A DNA stretch of 64,000 bases from Algoriphagus formosus (GTDB taxonomy: Bacteria; Bacteroidota; Bacteroidia; Cytophagales; Cyclobacteriaceae): positions 868,001 through 932,000 of the forward strand of contig NZ_NIUC01000001.1 of the NCBI RefSeq assembly GCF_002807035.1, in the 5' to 3' direction. The stretch's first letter is position 1; every line of letters begins with the position of its first letter. This document shows, piece by piece, positions 44,033 to 53,146 of this stretch. Position numbers and translations under genes: made by a program. The notes beneath the pieces are model-generated. The model ran no database searches and was not told where the DNA came from. It saw only the letters and a program-made list of their open reading frames with translations.

Positions 44033-45555
44033 TGGATCGAATATAAGTCAAGTCTACGTTGTTCCAAGTTCCTAACACTTCCTGCTTTCCGCTGCTTGGT
44101 CAATAAATCCAAATCTACATCCGCTACAATGGTCGTTTCGGCATTCTCTGATGCCTGAGCGACGATGGAATCATGTGGGAAAGAAAAATCGGATGGGCTG
44201 TAAATTGCAGCCTGGGAATACTGAATATCCATGTTTTCAACCTTCGGAAGGTTACCGACAGACCCGGTGATAGCCACGTAGCACTCATTCTCAATGGCTC
44301 TAGACCGAGCACAGGTATTGACCCGAAGGAATGCGTTTTTGGTATCTGTCCAGAATGGTACAAAAAGAATGTCCATTTCTTGCTCAGCCAGGATTCTTCC
44401 CAACTCGGGGAATTCCACATCATAACAAATCAATATTCCTATCCTTCCGGCATCGGTATCGAAAACGTGAATTCCATTTCCTCCCTGAAGTCCCCAATAG
44501 GCCGCTTCATCGGGTGTGATATGCAATTTGTATTGCTTGGCCTGCGTACCATCTCTTCGGCAGAGATAGCTTACATTTCGAAGCTTTTTACCATCATACT
44601 CAGGCATAGAACCCGCAATAATATTGACATTGTATGAAACTGCTAGATCGCTCATCCGGCCGACAATTTCGTCCGTGTAATCTGCTAGGTTTCGAATCGC
44701 CTCAGATGCATCCATATCGTTGAATTCGGCCAGAAGTGGAGCATTGAAAAACTCGGGAAGCAGACAAAAATCCGATTTATATCCCGAAACCGTATCGACA
44801 AAAAACTCGACTTGCTGCATCAGGTCATCCACATTTGAAAATCGCCGCATTTTCCATTGAACAAGCCCTAGGCGGACAATGGATTTCTTATTACCGATAA
44901 GCTTCTCATCCTTTTCGTAATAAATATTAATCCACTCCAGCAAGGTAGCGTAGGCCCTAGAGTCCTTATCCTCAGGAAGATACTTGGTAATTACTTTTCG
45001 GACGTGAAATTCATTTGCAAGCTGAAATGAAAGTACCGGATCAAAAATCTCCTTATTTTTTACCAACTCGATATACTTCCTTGGAGTCATCTCCTCGGCA
45101 TGTTTGGAATAACCAGGAATACGACCACCGGCAATAATCGATCGAAGATTCAAATTCTCACAAAGCTCTTTCCTCGCATCATACAAACGTCTTCCAAGAC
45201 GCATGCCTCGGTATTCGTAATGTACAAATACATCCGTCCCATAGAGGGTATCTCCATCATGATCGTGAGTATCAAATTTCCCAAATCCTGTAATCTGATC
45301 GTAGGTGTGATTATCTCCAAACCTTCCGTAGTCGACAATAATACTTAAAGCAGCGGCAACTACTTTTCCATTATCTTCGATACAAATCTGCCCTTCCGGA
45401 AAAACCTTAAGTTGATTTTTTAACTCCTCCCTTGTCCAGGCCATTCCTTTGTTTCGGTAGATGGATACCATAATCTCTCGGATATCATCAAAATCCGAAA
45501 GCTTGATATTCCGAAGTTTTAATCGATGTTCGAGCTCTTCTCGTTGTTTACTCAT
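44014..45555 (-). CDS. Bifunctional GNAT acetyltransferase / carbon-nitrogen hydrolase
   Basis: This 513-residue protein is a fusion. Residues of about 10-200 are a GNAT domain (ALSIIVDYGRFGD; VHYEYRGMRLGRRLYDARK is the acetyl-CoA loop). Residues of about 220-510 are a nitrilase-family hydrolase with the Glu-Lys-Cys triad in FCLLPEFFNAPL, RDGTQAKQYKLHITPDE and IGILICYDVEFPE. The same fusion is widespread in Bacteroidota; the substrates are not established. It heads the kdsC-kdsA unit. Confidence 0.88.
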   Translation of the reverse strand: MSKQREELEHRLKLRNIKLSDFDDIREIMVSIYRNKGMAWTREELKNQLKVFPEGQICIEDNGKVVAAALSIIVDYGRFGDNHTYDQITGFGKFDTHDHDGDTLYGTDVFVHYEYRGMRLGRRLYDARKELCENLNLRSIIAGGRIPGYSKHAEEMTPRKYIELVKNKEIFDPVLSFQLANEFHVRKVITKYLPEDKDSRAYATLLEWINIYYEKDEKLIGNKKSIVRLGLVQWKMRRFSNVDDLMQQVEFFVDTVSGYKSDFCLLPEFFNAPLLAEFNDMDASEAIRNLADYTDEIVGRMSDLAVSYNVNIIAGSMPEYDGKKLRNVSYLCRRDGTQAKQYKLHITPDEAAYWGLQGGNGIHVFDTDAGRIGILICYDVEFPELGRILAEQEMDILFVPFWTDTKNAFLRVNTCARSRAIENECYVAITGSVGNLPKVENMDIQYSQAAIYSPSDFSFPHDSIVAQASENAETTIVADVDLDLLTKQRKAGSVRNLEQRRLDLYSIQWKQKK

Positions 45556-45718
45556 AGTTCAAAATTAAGGATTTTCGATCAAAAATTTTAAATCACAATG
45601 CTAACCAGACAATTTTCAGAATTTTATTTTGATTTTTAAGAATGAATGTAAATTCTGACTTCAGGGTCGATAATTATTGATATTTTGCTTACAAAATTCG
45701 ACTAATATTTCGAAATCT

Positions 45719-46627
45719 ATGCAATCAGACTCATCAACTGTTTCTAATTCCAATTCGAGCAACTTCGATTTGCTGGAGTGGATAGATCAAATCATGAACC
45801 TGAGTCTTTTCAACTTGGGTGATTCTAAATTAACGATTGGGCTCGTCCTGACGCTTATTTTTTCCTTTCTCGTTCTTTTTGTGGGATCTGAATGGATCAG
45901 AAGACTACTGGTCAATCGGATTTTGAAAAAATATAGTATCACTGAAGGTACGCGACTTTCGATTGGAACGATAGTCAAATATGTCTTGATCCTAGCTGGT
46001 GTTTTTTCGATTCTTCAGACGAATGGGATTGATTTAAGTGCTTTTGGGGTCTTGGCAGGAGCGATTGGTGTTGGTATCGGTTTTGGTCTTCAAAACATCA
46101 CAAACAACTTCATCAGTGGGCTTATCATTCTTTTTGAGCAGCCTATCAAAGTGGGAGACCGAATCGAAGTGGGAGATGTCAATGGAGATGTAATCAAAAT
46201 CTCAGCCCGATCCACCATGGTCGTCACCAATGATAATATCACCATCGTTGTACCAAATAGTCAATTTATTGATAATCAAGTGATCAACTGGTCTCACTCT
46301 GACCGAATGGTCCGATTTAATTTTCCAGTGGGTGTAGCTTATCGTGAAGATCCGGAAAAAGTAAGAAGGATTTTGCTGGAGGTAGCCAAAGACAATAAAG
46401 GAGTCTTAGAAAGCCCTGAGTCAGATGTCCTTTTTGAAGAATATGGGGACAACAGCATCAATTTCAACCTCAGGGTATGGACCTCAGAGTATGTCAATCG
46501 ACCAAAAGTGCTAAAAAGCCAGCTTTTATATGAAATTTTCAAACGGTTTAAGGAGCAAGGAGTCGAAATTCCATTCCCACAGCGCGATCTACACTTACGA
46601 TCAGGATTTGAAAATTTAAAAAATTAG
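45719..46627 (+). CDS. MscS-family mechanosensitive channel
   Basis: From the ATG at 45719 the protein has 302 residues (an upstream TTG frame adds 14). It has three TM helices, the last being the Gly/Ala-rich pore helix (GVLAGAIGVGIGFGLQNITN), and then the beta domain (QPIKVGDRIEVGDVNGDVIK) and an alpha/beta C-terminal domain. This is the small MscS type that releases solutes on osmotic downshock. It stands alone, 45 bp before the next ORF. Confidence 0.9.
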   Translation: MQSDSSTVSNSNSSNFDLLEWIDQIMNLSLFNLGDSKLTIGLVLTLIFSFLVLFVGSEWIRRLLVNRILKKYSITEGTRLSIGTIVKYVLILAGVFSILQTNGIDLSAFGVLAGAIGVGIGFGLQNITNNFISGLIILFEQPIKVGDRIEVGDVNGDVIKISARSTMVVTNDNITIVVPNSQFIDNQVINWSHSDRMVRFNFPVGVAYREDPEKVRRILLEVAKDNKGVLESPESDVLFEEYGDNSINFNLRVWTSEYVNRPKVLKSQLLYEIFKRFKEQGVEIPFPQRDLHLRSGFENLKN

Positions 46628-46672
46628 GGTAATTTTCGCCCATTGGAAGAAATGGACCGAGCAGGCCTGATA

Positions 46673-47602
46673 ATGAGAAAGCTAGGCTTTATAGTTGTAT
46701 TTTTGATAGGCTGGAGTTTTCAAGCCAGTGCGCAAAGCTTTTACCGCTATCGGTTCGAGGAGCCATGGTCGATCTCTGCCAGTATAGGTCCTACCCAGTA
46801 TTTTGGAGAGCTATATTCCTTCTGGAAATACAATGAAGGAGTTCAGCCAGACTGGAATGCAAATATTGCCTTTCATAGAACTATAGGAACAAATCTCAGG
46901 GCTAAAGGAGAATTCTCCTACATCAAAATGTCCGGCCAAGACCCTCCCTCCGATCCAAGGGCTTTTCGTACCCCTAGAAACCTTCATTTCCGAGCTCGAA
47001 ACTGGGAAGTTTCAGGAGTAATCCAATATTTTTGGCACCCCGTCAAAGTTCCGAATATCCACCGTCCACTTTGGAACCCATACATTTTCGTAGGTATAGG
47101 AATGTCCACCAACAATCCTCAGGCTCAACTCGATGGAGAATGGGTGGATCTAAGGCCACTAGCCTTGGAAAACAACCCCTATGATCGCTTCATCACCGTC
47201 TTCCCCATGGGACTTGGCTTCAAGTACAAACTAAATGTGTACATGGATCTGACTTTCGAAGGGAATTATCGCTTCACTTTGACCGACTACATGGATGATA
47301 TTTCGGCTTTCAATGTGTCGGAATTTTACTTGGATTTAGTGGATGATTATGTATCGGGTAGAAATCCGGACCGACTCCGATTAGCTATCCGAAATCCCGA
47401 TTTTTTGGATGATAATGGAATGCCGGATGTGGACAAAATTTTAAGAAACAATGGCCGTGTTCGCAGAGGATCTGGGCTCACACACCGATTCGATGGATAC
47501 ATGACAGTGAATGTTGGCCTGGAGATTCATTGGTCCAGGGATATTTTCGACAACTGGATTTTCAGAAACCGAATCAACGAGAAGCGATTCAGATTCTGGT
47601 AA
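46673..47602 (+). CDS. DUF6089-like outer membrane beta-barrel protein
   Basis: From the ATG at 46673 the protein has 309 residues and a signal peptide (VFLIGWSFQASAQ). The pattern SISASIGPTQYFGELYSFWK, NPYIFVGIGMS and GLGFKYKLNVYMDLTFEG fits an OMP beta-barrel, specifically the DUF6089 family often found in Bacteroidota, whose function is unknown. It ends FRFW, with a C-terminal aromatic residue typical of barrels. Confidence 0.75.
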   Translation: MRKLGFIVVFLIGWSFQASAQSFYRYRFEEPWSISASIGPTQYFGELYSFWKYNEGVQPDWNANIAFHRTIGTNLRAKGEFSYIKMSGQDPPSDPRAFRTPRNLHFRARNWEVSGVIQYFWHPVKVPNIHRPLWNPYIFVGIGMSTNNPQAQLDGEWVDLRPLALENNPYDRFITVFPMGLGFKYKLNVYMDLTFEGNYRFTLTDYMDDISAFNVSEFYLDLVDDYVSGRNPDRLRLAIRNPDFLDDNGMPDVDKILRNNGRVRRGSGLTHRFDGYMTVNVGLEIHWSRDIFDNWIFRNRINEKRFRFW

Positions 47603-47750
47603 TCTTTATCCTTTCCCCACTACCCCAGGTTTTATCCAAAACTTTTATTGGTATCCAAAATCTTTTTTCTGAATTGGTAGAGATTTACCTAAATTCACTC
47701 TTGCTGTACACTATTCTCTGACAACTGTCGAGAATTAATCATTTCAAGTT

Positions 47751-49436
47751 TTGACATTTCAAATTTGGGACTTTCTGGCTGGGCTGGGAATCTTCCTTCT
47801 GGGCATGCATCAGATGGAGGCTGGTCTTAATGAGTTTAGCGGAAAGACTTTTCGTCGCTTGCTACAAAAATTTACTGATACTCCTATCAAAGGGATTATC
47901 AGCGGAACCCTCGTGACTGCACTTTTACAAAGTAGTTCTTTGGTCACTTTGATGGTTTTAGCTTTCCTAGGCGCCGGAATAATTAGATTCAGCCATGCCG
48001 CAGGAGTCATTTTAGGGGCCAACCTAGGTACCACTGTTACCGCTTGGCTGGTTTATAGCCTTGGATTCAAAGTAGATATCGCCTCCTTTTCTTTACCTCT
48101 GATCGGCGTTGGGGCTTTACTTTTCATTTTAGCATCCCGTTACTTTATTCTGAAAAATCTAGGTTCCTTTTTATTGGGATTTGGACTTTTATTCTTTGGT
48201 ATTGATTTGATGAAAGGGTCGATTGAATCCTTGGCAGAAAACTTTGATTTTAGCCTGTATGCGGACTGGGGTTTAGTTGTTTTTGCTTTGATTGGACTTA
48301 TCCTTACTGCCATCATTCAGTCAAGTTCGGCGACCTTAGTAATCCTACTTAGTGCGATCAGCTCAGGGATTTTAGGACTGGATCAAGCTGCAGCAGCTAC
48401 CGTTGGGGCCAATATCGGTACCACAGTCACCGTCAGTTTGGGAGCTCTTGGAGGTACCCCTGATAAAAAAAGACTGGCTTCACTTCATTTTCTTTTTAAT
48501 GTAGTTACCGGACTGATTGTCTTGTTTTTTATACCATTGATTATTCAATGGATAAGCAGCCTACCCATTGGAAAAGATCCTCTTTTGGATTTGGCACTTT
48601 TTAATACTGTTTTGAATGCATTTGGAGTTCTGCTTTTCCTTCCATTTATCAAACCAATCACCAAATGGCTTAAAGGCCGTTTTCTCACAAAAGAAAAACC
48701 CCATACTCTCTACATTCAGAACGTGGACGTGGCTGTTCCAGATGCGGCAATCCAAGCATTGGAAAAGGAAATCGAGGAGCTTTTTGTGAAAACAAAAAAG
48801 TTCATTTCTCTTACTATCATTGAGGAAGGTATTTCATCTCCCAAACAAGGAATATTCAAGAAAATACTAAGTAGACCCGTTGAATACCTAGGGTTATATC
48901 AAAGCTTGAAGCTCGTCGAGGATGAAATTACTGCCTATCATCTCAAACTTCAAAAAGCCAGTATAAATGAGAAAGAGGCTAAAACACTCACCTCACTGAT
49001 GCTTTCCGTGAGATTGATGATCTTCTCAGCCAAGGATTTTAAGGACATACATCACAATATCAAGGAGTTAAGAAACTCATCGCGAAATCTTCCGAAGGAT
49101 TTCTTGGAAGAATTAAAAGTAAAATTCGAAGAGCGAATTCTTGAAATTGATCAACTGGCCAAAGTTGAACAAACTGAGATTCAAGTCCCATCATGGATGC
49201 GTGAATCGGAATTAGACTCCAGCCAATTGGTTGAAAAATTATTTCAAGAAGCAAAAAGTCATAAAACTGACATCCCCTTTTCAACCTTTACAAATGTCGC
49301 CAGGGAGTTTTCTAGAGGGCTTTATAATTTGGGTGCCGCTGTATTGCATTGGCGACACCCAATCAATGAAGTTTTTGACCCATCTGAGGATGCTAGAAGT
49401 CAGGCTTTGACACTCAAGACACCTAAATCGCCTTGA
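47751..49436 (+). CDS. Na/Pi-cotransporter family protein, TTG start
   Basis: This 561-residue protein has eight or so TM helices and the duplicated Na/Pi motif: ALLQSSSLVTLMVLA and AIIQSSSATLVILLSA. A cytoplasmic C-terminal PhoU-like helical domain covers about 320-540. It is expected to co-import phosphate with sodium. The start is a TTG at 47751: it begins the TM helix WDFLAGLGIFLLGM, the first ATG would cut that helix, and an in-frame TAA lies just upstream at 47736. Its 3' end overlaps the convergent universal stress gene by 37 bp. Confidence 0.9.
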   Translation: MTFQIWDFLAGLGIFLLGMHQMEAGLNEFSGKTFRRLLQKFTDTPIKGIISGTLVTALLQSSSLVTLMVLAFLGAGIIRFSHAAGVILGANLGTTVTAWLVYSLGFKVDIASFSLPLIGVGALLFILASRYFILKNLGSFLLGFGLLFFGIDLMKGSIESLAENFDFSLYADWGLVVFALIGLILTAIIQSSSATLVILLSAISSGILGLDQAAAATVGANIGTTVTVSLGALGGTPDKKRLASLHFLFNVVTGLIVLFFIPLIIQWISSLPIGKDPLLDLALFNTVLNAFGVLLFLPFIKPITKWLKGRFLTKEKPHTLYIQNVDVAVPDAAIQALEKEIEELFVKTKKFISLTIIEEGISSPKQGIFKKILSRPVEYLGLYQSLKLVEDEITAYHLKLQKASINEKEAKTLTSLMLSVRLMIFSAKDFKDIHHNIKELRNSSRNLPKDFLEELKVKFEERILEIDQLAKVEQTEIQVPSWMRESELDSSQLVEKLFQEAKSHKTDIPFSTFTNVAREFSRGLYNLGAAVLHWRHPINEVFDPSEDARSQALTLKTPKSP

Positions 49437-50224
49437 AAGAGGACAGTTTCAGTCACTCCAACCTGATAAGCTGGACTTAGCTTATGATCTCCTGAAACAA
49501 GAGCTACCAAATGAAGCCCCTCTTCCTCGCAGAAGGCAACGATTCCTTTTTCTACCTCCTCGGCGCTGTAGGTATGTTGGTGAAATACTATTTCCTCATT
49601 ACCAGCTTGGAACAGTTTCATTCCATCCTGGATTTTTTCTGAAGTATGGAAATTGCCTGGAGTATTGACAAAAAGCTGGTGAACAGATGCCTTGAAAGCT
49701 TTTACGAAAGGTTTGATTTTAGCGAAAGCCTTTGGGGTATCTTGCTGGAAGGTAGAAGCAAAGGCGATTTTCCGAAGATCATTTCCATCCAAAGCCACCT
49801 TGACAGCCAATACCGGCATATCCGCCATTCTTAGAATCTTTTGAAGATTAGAACCTATGAATTTCCCTTCGGTATAGCCCTTTCCATAGGCTCCCATCAC
49901 GATCATATCGGCCCCGGAGCGATTAGCTTCTCGAAGGATTTGCTCATGTGGCACCCCAATTTTCACCACCTGTTCGATTGGAGCCTTGGCAGGTGCTATT
50001 TGCTGAATGTATTCAGGCAATATCTCCTCCGCCTCGGTCTTTTGTTCGATCAGGTCTGTATATTTCATTTTAGCTTCCTCGGAGAGTTTTTCAAAGTCAA
50101 TCTCAGAAGGAATGACAGTCACACAGACTATCTGTGCTCCAGACTTCACACTTATTTTTTGTGCAGTTTTCAGAGCCTCTAGTGAATAGGTAGAAAAATC
50201 AAAGGGAACGACAATGGTTTTCAT
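49400..50224 (-). CDS. Universal stress protein (two UspA domains)
   Basis: The protein has 274 residues in two UspA-like halves. The first has the ATP-binding pattern VMGAYGKGYTEGKFIGSN (G-x2-G-x9-GS). The second half (KIAFASTFQQDTPKAFAKIK...HLVALVSGDHK) lacks this loop and is probably non-binding. It is a cytosolic stress-response protein. It overlaps the convergent transporter gene at the 3' end. Confidence 0.88.
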   Translation of the reverse strand: MKTIVVPFDFSTYSLEALKTAQKISVKSGAQIVCVTVIPSEIDFEKLSEEAKMKYTDLIEQKTEAEEILPEYIQQIAPAKAPIEQVVKIGVPHEQILREANRSGADMIVMGAYGKGYTEGKFIGSNLQKILRMADMPVLAVKVALDGNDLRKIAFASTFQQDTPKAFAKIKPFVKAFKASVHQLFVNTPGNFHTSEKIQDGMKLFQAGNEEIVFHQHTYSAEEVEKGIVAFCEEEGLHLVALVSGDHKLSPAYQVGVTETVLFQGDLGVLSVKA

Positions 50225-50325
50225 AGCTTTTGGATTTTGATTCTTCTCAAATTTCCAAAAAATAAGTGGCCTTGACTTTGATGGATATCAAGCAAAAAAA
50301 TGATAATTGTCAGTTAATCAGTTTT

Positions 50326-50787
50326 TTAAACATCAACTTCCATCATCAGATCACATCGGCAATATTTACCATCTCTTACAGGCACCTCTTTGAAACCCAA
50401 TTTCTGGTAGATTTTTAAGGCAGCTTGGAGTTTGGTATGAGTATACAAAACCACTTTTTTCGCCCCCATTTCTTTGGCCTTATTCAAAGCCTGCTGTCCT
50501 AAGAACATACCCACTCCTTTACCTTGAGCCGATTTCTTGACTCCCATTTTGATCAATTCAAAGGTATGCTTGTCGACTTTGGATAGTCCAACAGTCCCTA
50601 GAATTTGATCATCCATTTTGGCAAAATAAATAGCTCCACCTTTTTCTATGATGGTTTCCTGAGGTGATTGGAGCTGAGCAATATCAAAAGGCTCTAGCGA
50701 GAATAGCTCCTCGACCCATTCTCGATTGATGGCTTCAAATTCAGGCTGCAGCTTGGCCTGAAAGGGGATGATTTGAAGGTTTTGCAT
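50326..50787 (-). CDS. GNAT-family acetyltransferase
   Basis: This 153-residue single-domain acetyltransferase has the acetyl-CoA loop MGVKKSAQGKGVGMFLGQQA and the C-terminal KIYQKLGFKEVPVRD. The N-terminal part (EFEAINREWVEELF) is typical of the MarR-associated/YbbJ-like small GNATs. The substrate is unknown. It is divergent from the secreted RidA gene. Confidence 0.85.
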   Translation of the reverse strand: MQNLQIIPFQAKLQPEFEAINREWVEELFSLEPFDIAQLQSPQETIIEKGGAIYFAKMDDQILGTVGLSKVDKHTFELIKMGVKKSAQGKGVGMFLGQQALNKAKEMGAKKVVLYTHTKLQAALKIYQKLGFKEVPVRDGKYCRCDLMMEVDV

Positions 50788-50857
50788 TAAAAAGGAAGTT
50801 TGAGAAGCTAAATTTCAGGAATTTCTCCTAGATTGAAGTGATTTAATCAATTTGATC

Positions 50858-51364
50858 ATGAAAAAATACTGCCTTTTATTATTCTCAATTTTTGCTTTTT
50901 ACTCTTTTAGCCATGCCCAAACGCCTGAAGAAAAAATCCAGCAAATGGGTCTTTCTATTCCTGAGATCAGTCAGCCGATGGCCAACTACGTGAAATGGAG
51001 GCAAGTTGGCAATGTGTTGTATCTCGCTGGCAATGGTCCGGATGTCTTTGGAAAAGTCGGAAGTGATCTTACTCCCGAGGAAGGCTATCAAGCTGCCCGA
51101 GAAACCGGCTTGGAAATTATCGCTGTCCTTAAAGCCGCTACAGGAGACTTGAGTCGCATCAAGCAATTTGTCAAAGTACTGGGAATGGTCAACTCCGCAC
51201 CTGATTTCACGGGGCATCCTGCGGTGATCAATGGCTTTTCAGACTTGATGGTGGAAGTATTTGGAGAAAAAGGAAAACATGCCCGATCGGCTGTGGGAGT
51301 TGCTGCTTTACCCAATAATATTGCGGTGGAAATTGAGATAATTGTGGAATTGGAAGATCAATGA
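50858..51364 (+). CDS. Exported RidA/YjgF-family protein
   Basis: From the ATG at 50858 the protein has 168 residues. The signal peptide CLLLFSIFAFYSFSHAQ makes it a periplasmic member of a family that is normally cytosolic. The RidA core is VGNVLYLAGNGP, QAARETGLEIIAVLKAATGD, VNSAPDFTGHPAVINGFSD and the conserved Arg in KHARSAVGVAALP. Cytosolic RidA hydrolyses reactive enamine/imine intermediates; a periplasmic role is not established. Confidence 0.85.
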   Translation: MKKYCLLLFSIFAFYSFSHAQTPEEKIQQMGLSIPEISQPMANYVKWRQVGNVLYLAGNGPDVFGKVGSDLTPEEGYQAARETGLEIIAVLKAATGDLSRIKQFVKVLGMVNSAPDFTGHPAVINGFSDLMVEVFGEKGKHARSAVGVAALPNNIAVEIEIIVELEDQ

Positions 51365-51440
51365 CCTGGCTTAATTTTGCTTTAATTTTCTCTTTTTTTA
51401 AAGAAGAAAAGCTGATTGAGTTTCATTATTGGAGTCCGTG

Positions 51441-51469
51441 TTGAAATATGGAACAAAAAAATACCTTTG
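51441..51469 (+). promoter_or_regulatory. Predicted promoter of the 225-aa membrane protein / rhuM unit
   Basis: TTG (51441-51443), 18-bp spacer and TACCTTTG (51462-51469) match the Bacteroidota -33/-7 consensus. Transcription would start near 51475, with a leader of about 40 nt. Confidence 0.55.
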
Positions 51470-51513
51470 GATTGGAGGGATAAATCAACAAAAAGTAGAC
51501 AAAAAAGTGAGTT

Positions 51514-52191
51514 ATGGGCAATTTTGAGAACAAAATGAAGCCTCCTGCATTTAAAGCAAAAATTTTTGTACCGTTTAAAGGAATCGATTGGAGGATCAAT
51601 TCTTCAAAATTAATGTATGGAGGTTATTTTTTATTCTTGACGATTGGTTTAATAGCCAGCCAAGTGAATTTATCTTCAAACAATGATTTTTCAATTAGGA
51701 CTTTGCTTTTTTCTATACTAGGATTGATTTTTTATTCTGCGTATTGGGGTTCCCAGGAAAAGGAACAGAAATATGGGAAATTAGAGGGTGAACTTGAAAT
51801 ATGTGTAGAAAGAATCAGAATAAATGACTATTCGTATTCTTGGACTGAAATAGAAAAATTTGAGTTTAGAATTTTTCAAGTAGTTGATGAAATATTATGG
51901 ACTGAAACGTATCCGATTGAAAGATACTACGGTGGACCAGCTTATTCTCAAGGTGTGAATAACTTCATTGAGTTTATGGTTGACGATAAGAAAGTGAAAG
52001 TTTTTTTTCAATTGGAAACCCCTTCACACAAAGTTGAACTAAGAAGAATGATACGGTTGCTTTTTTTTCATGACCGAATTGATCTCTCTACTACCTACCT
52101 AGGATTAAATTTGGAATATGAAGAGACTCAAGAACTCAAAAAAGCCAAAGGTAAGTACCTTGAAGACCAACAATCAAAGGTTAGCTCATGA
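51514..52191 (+). CDS. Hypothetical membrane protein with two TM helices
   Basis: I do not recognise this 225-residue protein. It has two hydrophobic helices at about 35-50 (MYGGYFLFLTIGLIASQV) and 60-80 (TLLFSILGLIFYSAYWGS). A cytosolic-looking part follows, with beta-rich segments (ELEICVERIRINDYSYSWTE) resembling PH-like or DUF folds seen in Bacteroidota membrane proteins. Low G+C and rare relatives in context suggest an accessory gene. Its stop overlaps the rhuM ATG by 4 bp. Confidence 0.7.
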   Translation: MGNFENKMKPPAFKAKIFVPFKGIDWRINSSKLMYGGYFLFLTIGLIASQVNLSSNNDFSIRTLLFSILGLIFYSAYWGSQEKEQKYGKLEGELEICVERIRINDYSYSWTEIEKFEFRIFQVVDEILWTETYPIERYYGGPAYSQGVNNFIEFMVDDKKVKVFFQLETPSHKVELRRMIRLLFFHDRIDLSTTYLGLNLEYEETQELKKAKGKYLEDQQSKVSS

Positions 52192-52787
52192 AACACTCAG
52201 GTGAAATAGTGATTTATCAGTCAGGACAAGATGAACCTACTATTCAAGTACTTCTTGAAAATGACACTCTTTGGTTGGATCAATATCAGATTTCTGAATT
52301 ATTTGATACAGATCGGACATCAATAGTGAGGCATATCCGAAATATTTACAAAACCTCTGAATTAAATGAAAAAGCAACTTGTGCAAAAATTACACAAGTT
52401 CAACAGGAAGGAGAAAGAAAAGTAAAGAGACAGAAAAAAATCTATAATTTGGATCTGATTATTTCTGTGGGTTACCGGGTTAATTCCAAACAGGGTACAG
52501 CTTTTAGAATTTGGGCCAACAAGATCATTAAAGATCACCTGGTAAAAGGCTACACGATTAACGAAAAGAGGCTACTGGAACTCCAGAAAACAATTAAACT
52601 TGTAAATAGAACAATACAGAATCTTGGTTCAGACGATCAAACAAAAGGGATATTTGAAGTTTTATCCGAATTCTCCACTGCTTTGGATATTTTGGATGAT
52701 TATGACCATCAAAGACTCAGTTTACCGGATACCCATCCGAGTGTAGTCAAATCATTGTGGCGACCGGGTGATAGTACCTACTCCTAG
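52188..52787 (+). CDS. RhuM-family protein, C-terminally truncated
   Basis: The first 185 residues match the virulence RhuM family: EIVIYQSGQDEPTIQVLLEN, WLDQYQISELFDTDRTSIVR, a DNA-binding-like ORF6N/RhuM core, and YNLDLIISVGYRVNSKQGTA, then ILDDYDHQRL. Full RhuM proteins are normally about 330 residues; here similarity ends after DDYDHQRL and the last 16 residues are encoded by repeat copy A. It is therefore a likely pseudogene or a shortened remnant. It is coupled to the preceding membrane protein gene (ATGA). Confidence 0.75.
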   Translation: MKHSGEIVIYQSGQDEPTIQVLLENDTLWLDQYQISELFDTDRTSIVRHIRNIYKTSELNEKATCAKITQVQQEGERKVKRQKKIYNLDLIISVGYRVNSKQGTAFRIWANKIIKDHLVKGYTINEKRLLELQKTIKLVNRTIQNLGSDDQTKGIFEVLSEFSTALDILDDYDHQRLSLPDTHPSVVKSLWRPGDSTYS

Positions 52788-52812
52788 TCCTAATCATATT
52801 CCTGCTACTCCC
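52736..52812. repeat. Array repeat copy A (divergent)
   Basis: This is the most diverged copy of the approximately 75-90-bp array repeat. It keeps GAGTGTAGTCAAATCAT at the left and AGTCCTAATCATATTCC with TGCTACTCCC at the right. The middle differs (GTGGCGACCGGGTGATAGTACC), so the ACTACAC inverted arm is lost. It contains the last codons of rhuM. Confidence 0.7.
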
Positions 52813-52870
52813 AAGGGGGAAGCAGCAAGGTTTTGCAAGTGTTCTACCAGATAGTATATTTCTTCAACCA

Positions 52871-53146
52871 TTACCGGTTGATTATCTGAAAATAAGCGAC
52901 CACAATAAAAGCAATCAGTGAAATCAGTAGTGAGACCAGAAGAATTATGAATTTTTTCTTCCTTTCAGGGTCTTCGGTCCTGTTAATGAGCGAGACAAAA
53001 TCGATAATATCAGAAAAATGACCATAAAGAAGATGGCTGTCTATTCCATGCTTTACAAGGATTCCTTTCAACTTGTAAAATAGGATATTACCTATCAACG
53101 CTAAGACAATTAAGGCAAAGATTGATATAATTGAAAAACCTTCCAT
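52871..53146 (-). CDS. Small two-TM protein
   Basis: The protein has 91 residues, with one TM helix at each end: SIISIFALIVLALIGNILFY and FIILLVSLLISLIAFIVVAY, separated by a charged segment (INRTEDPERKKK). I do not recognise the family; the size and layout are reminiscent of UspB-like proteins but this is weak. It overlaps the upstream 130-residue gene by one base (TAATG), so the two form a couple. A stub of a second copy of this gene exists at 53690. Confidence 0.6.
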   Translation of the reverse strand: MEGFSIISIFALIVLALIGNILFYKLKGILVKHGIDSHLLYGHFSDIIDFVSLINRTEDPERKKKFIILLVSLLISLIAFIVVAYFQIINR

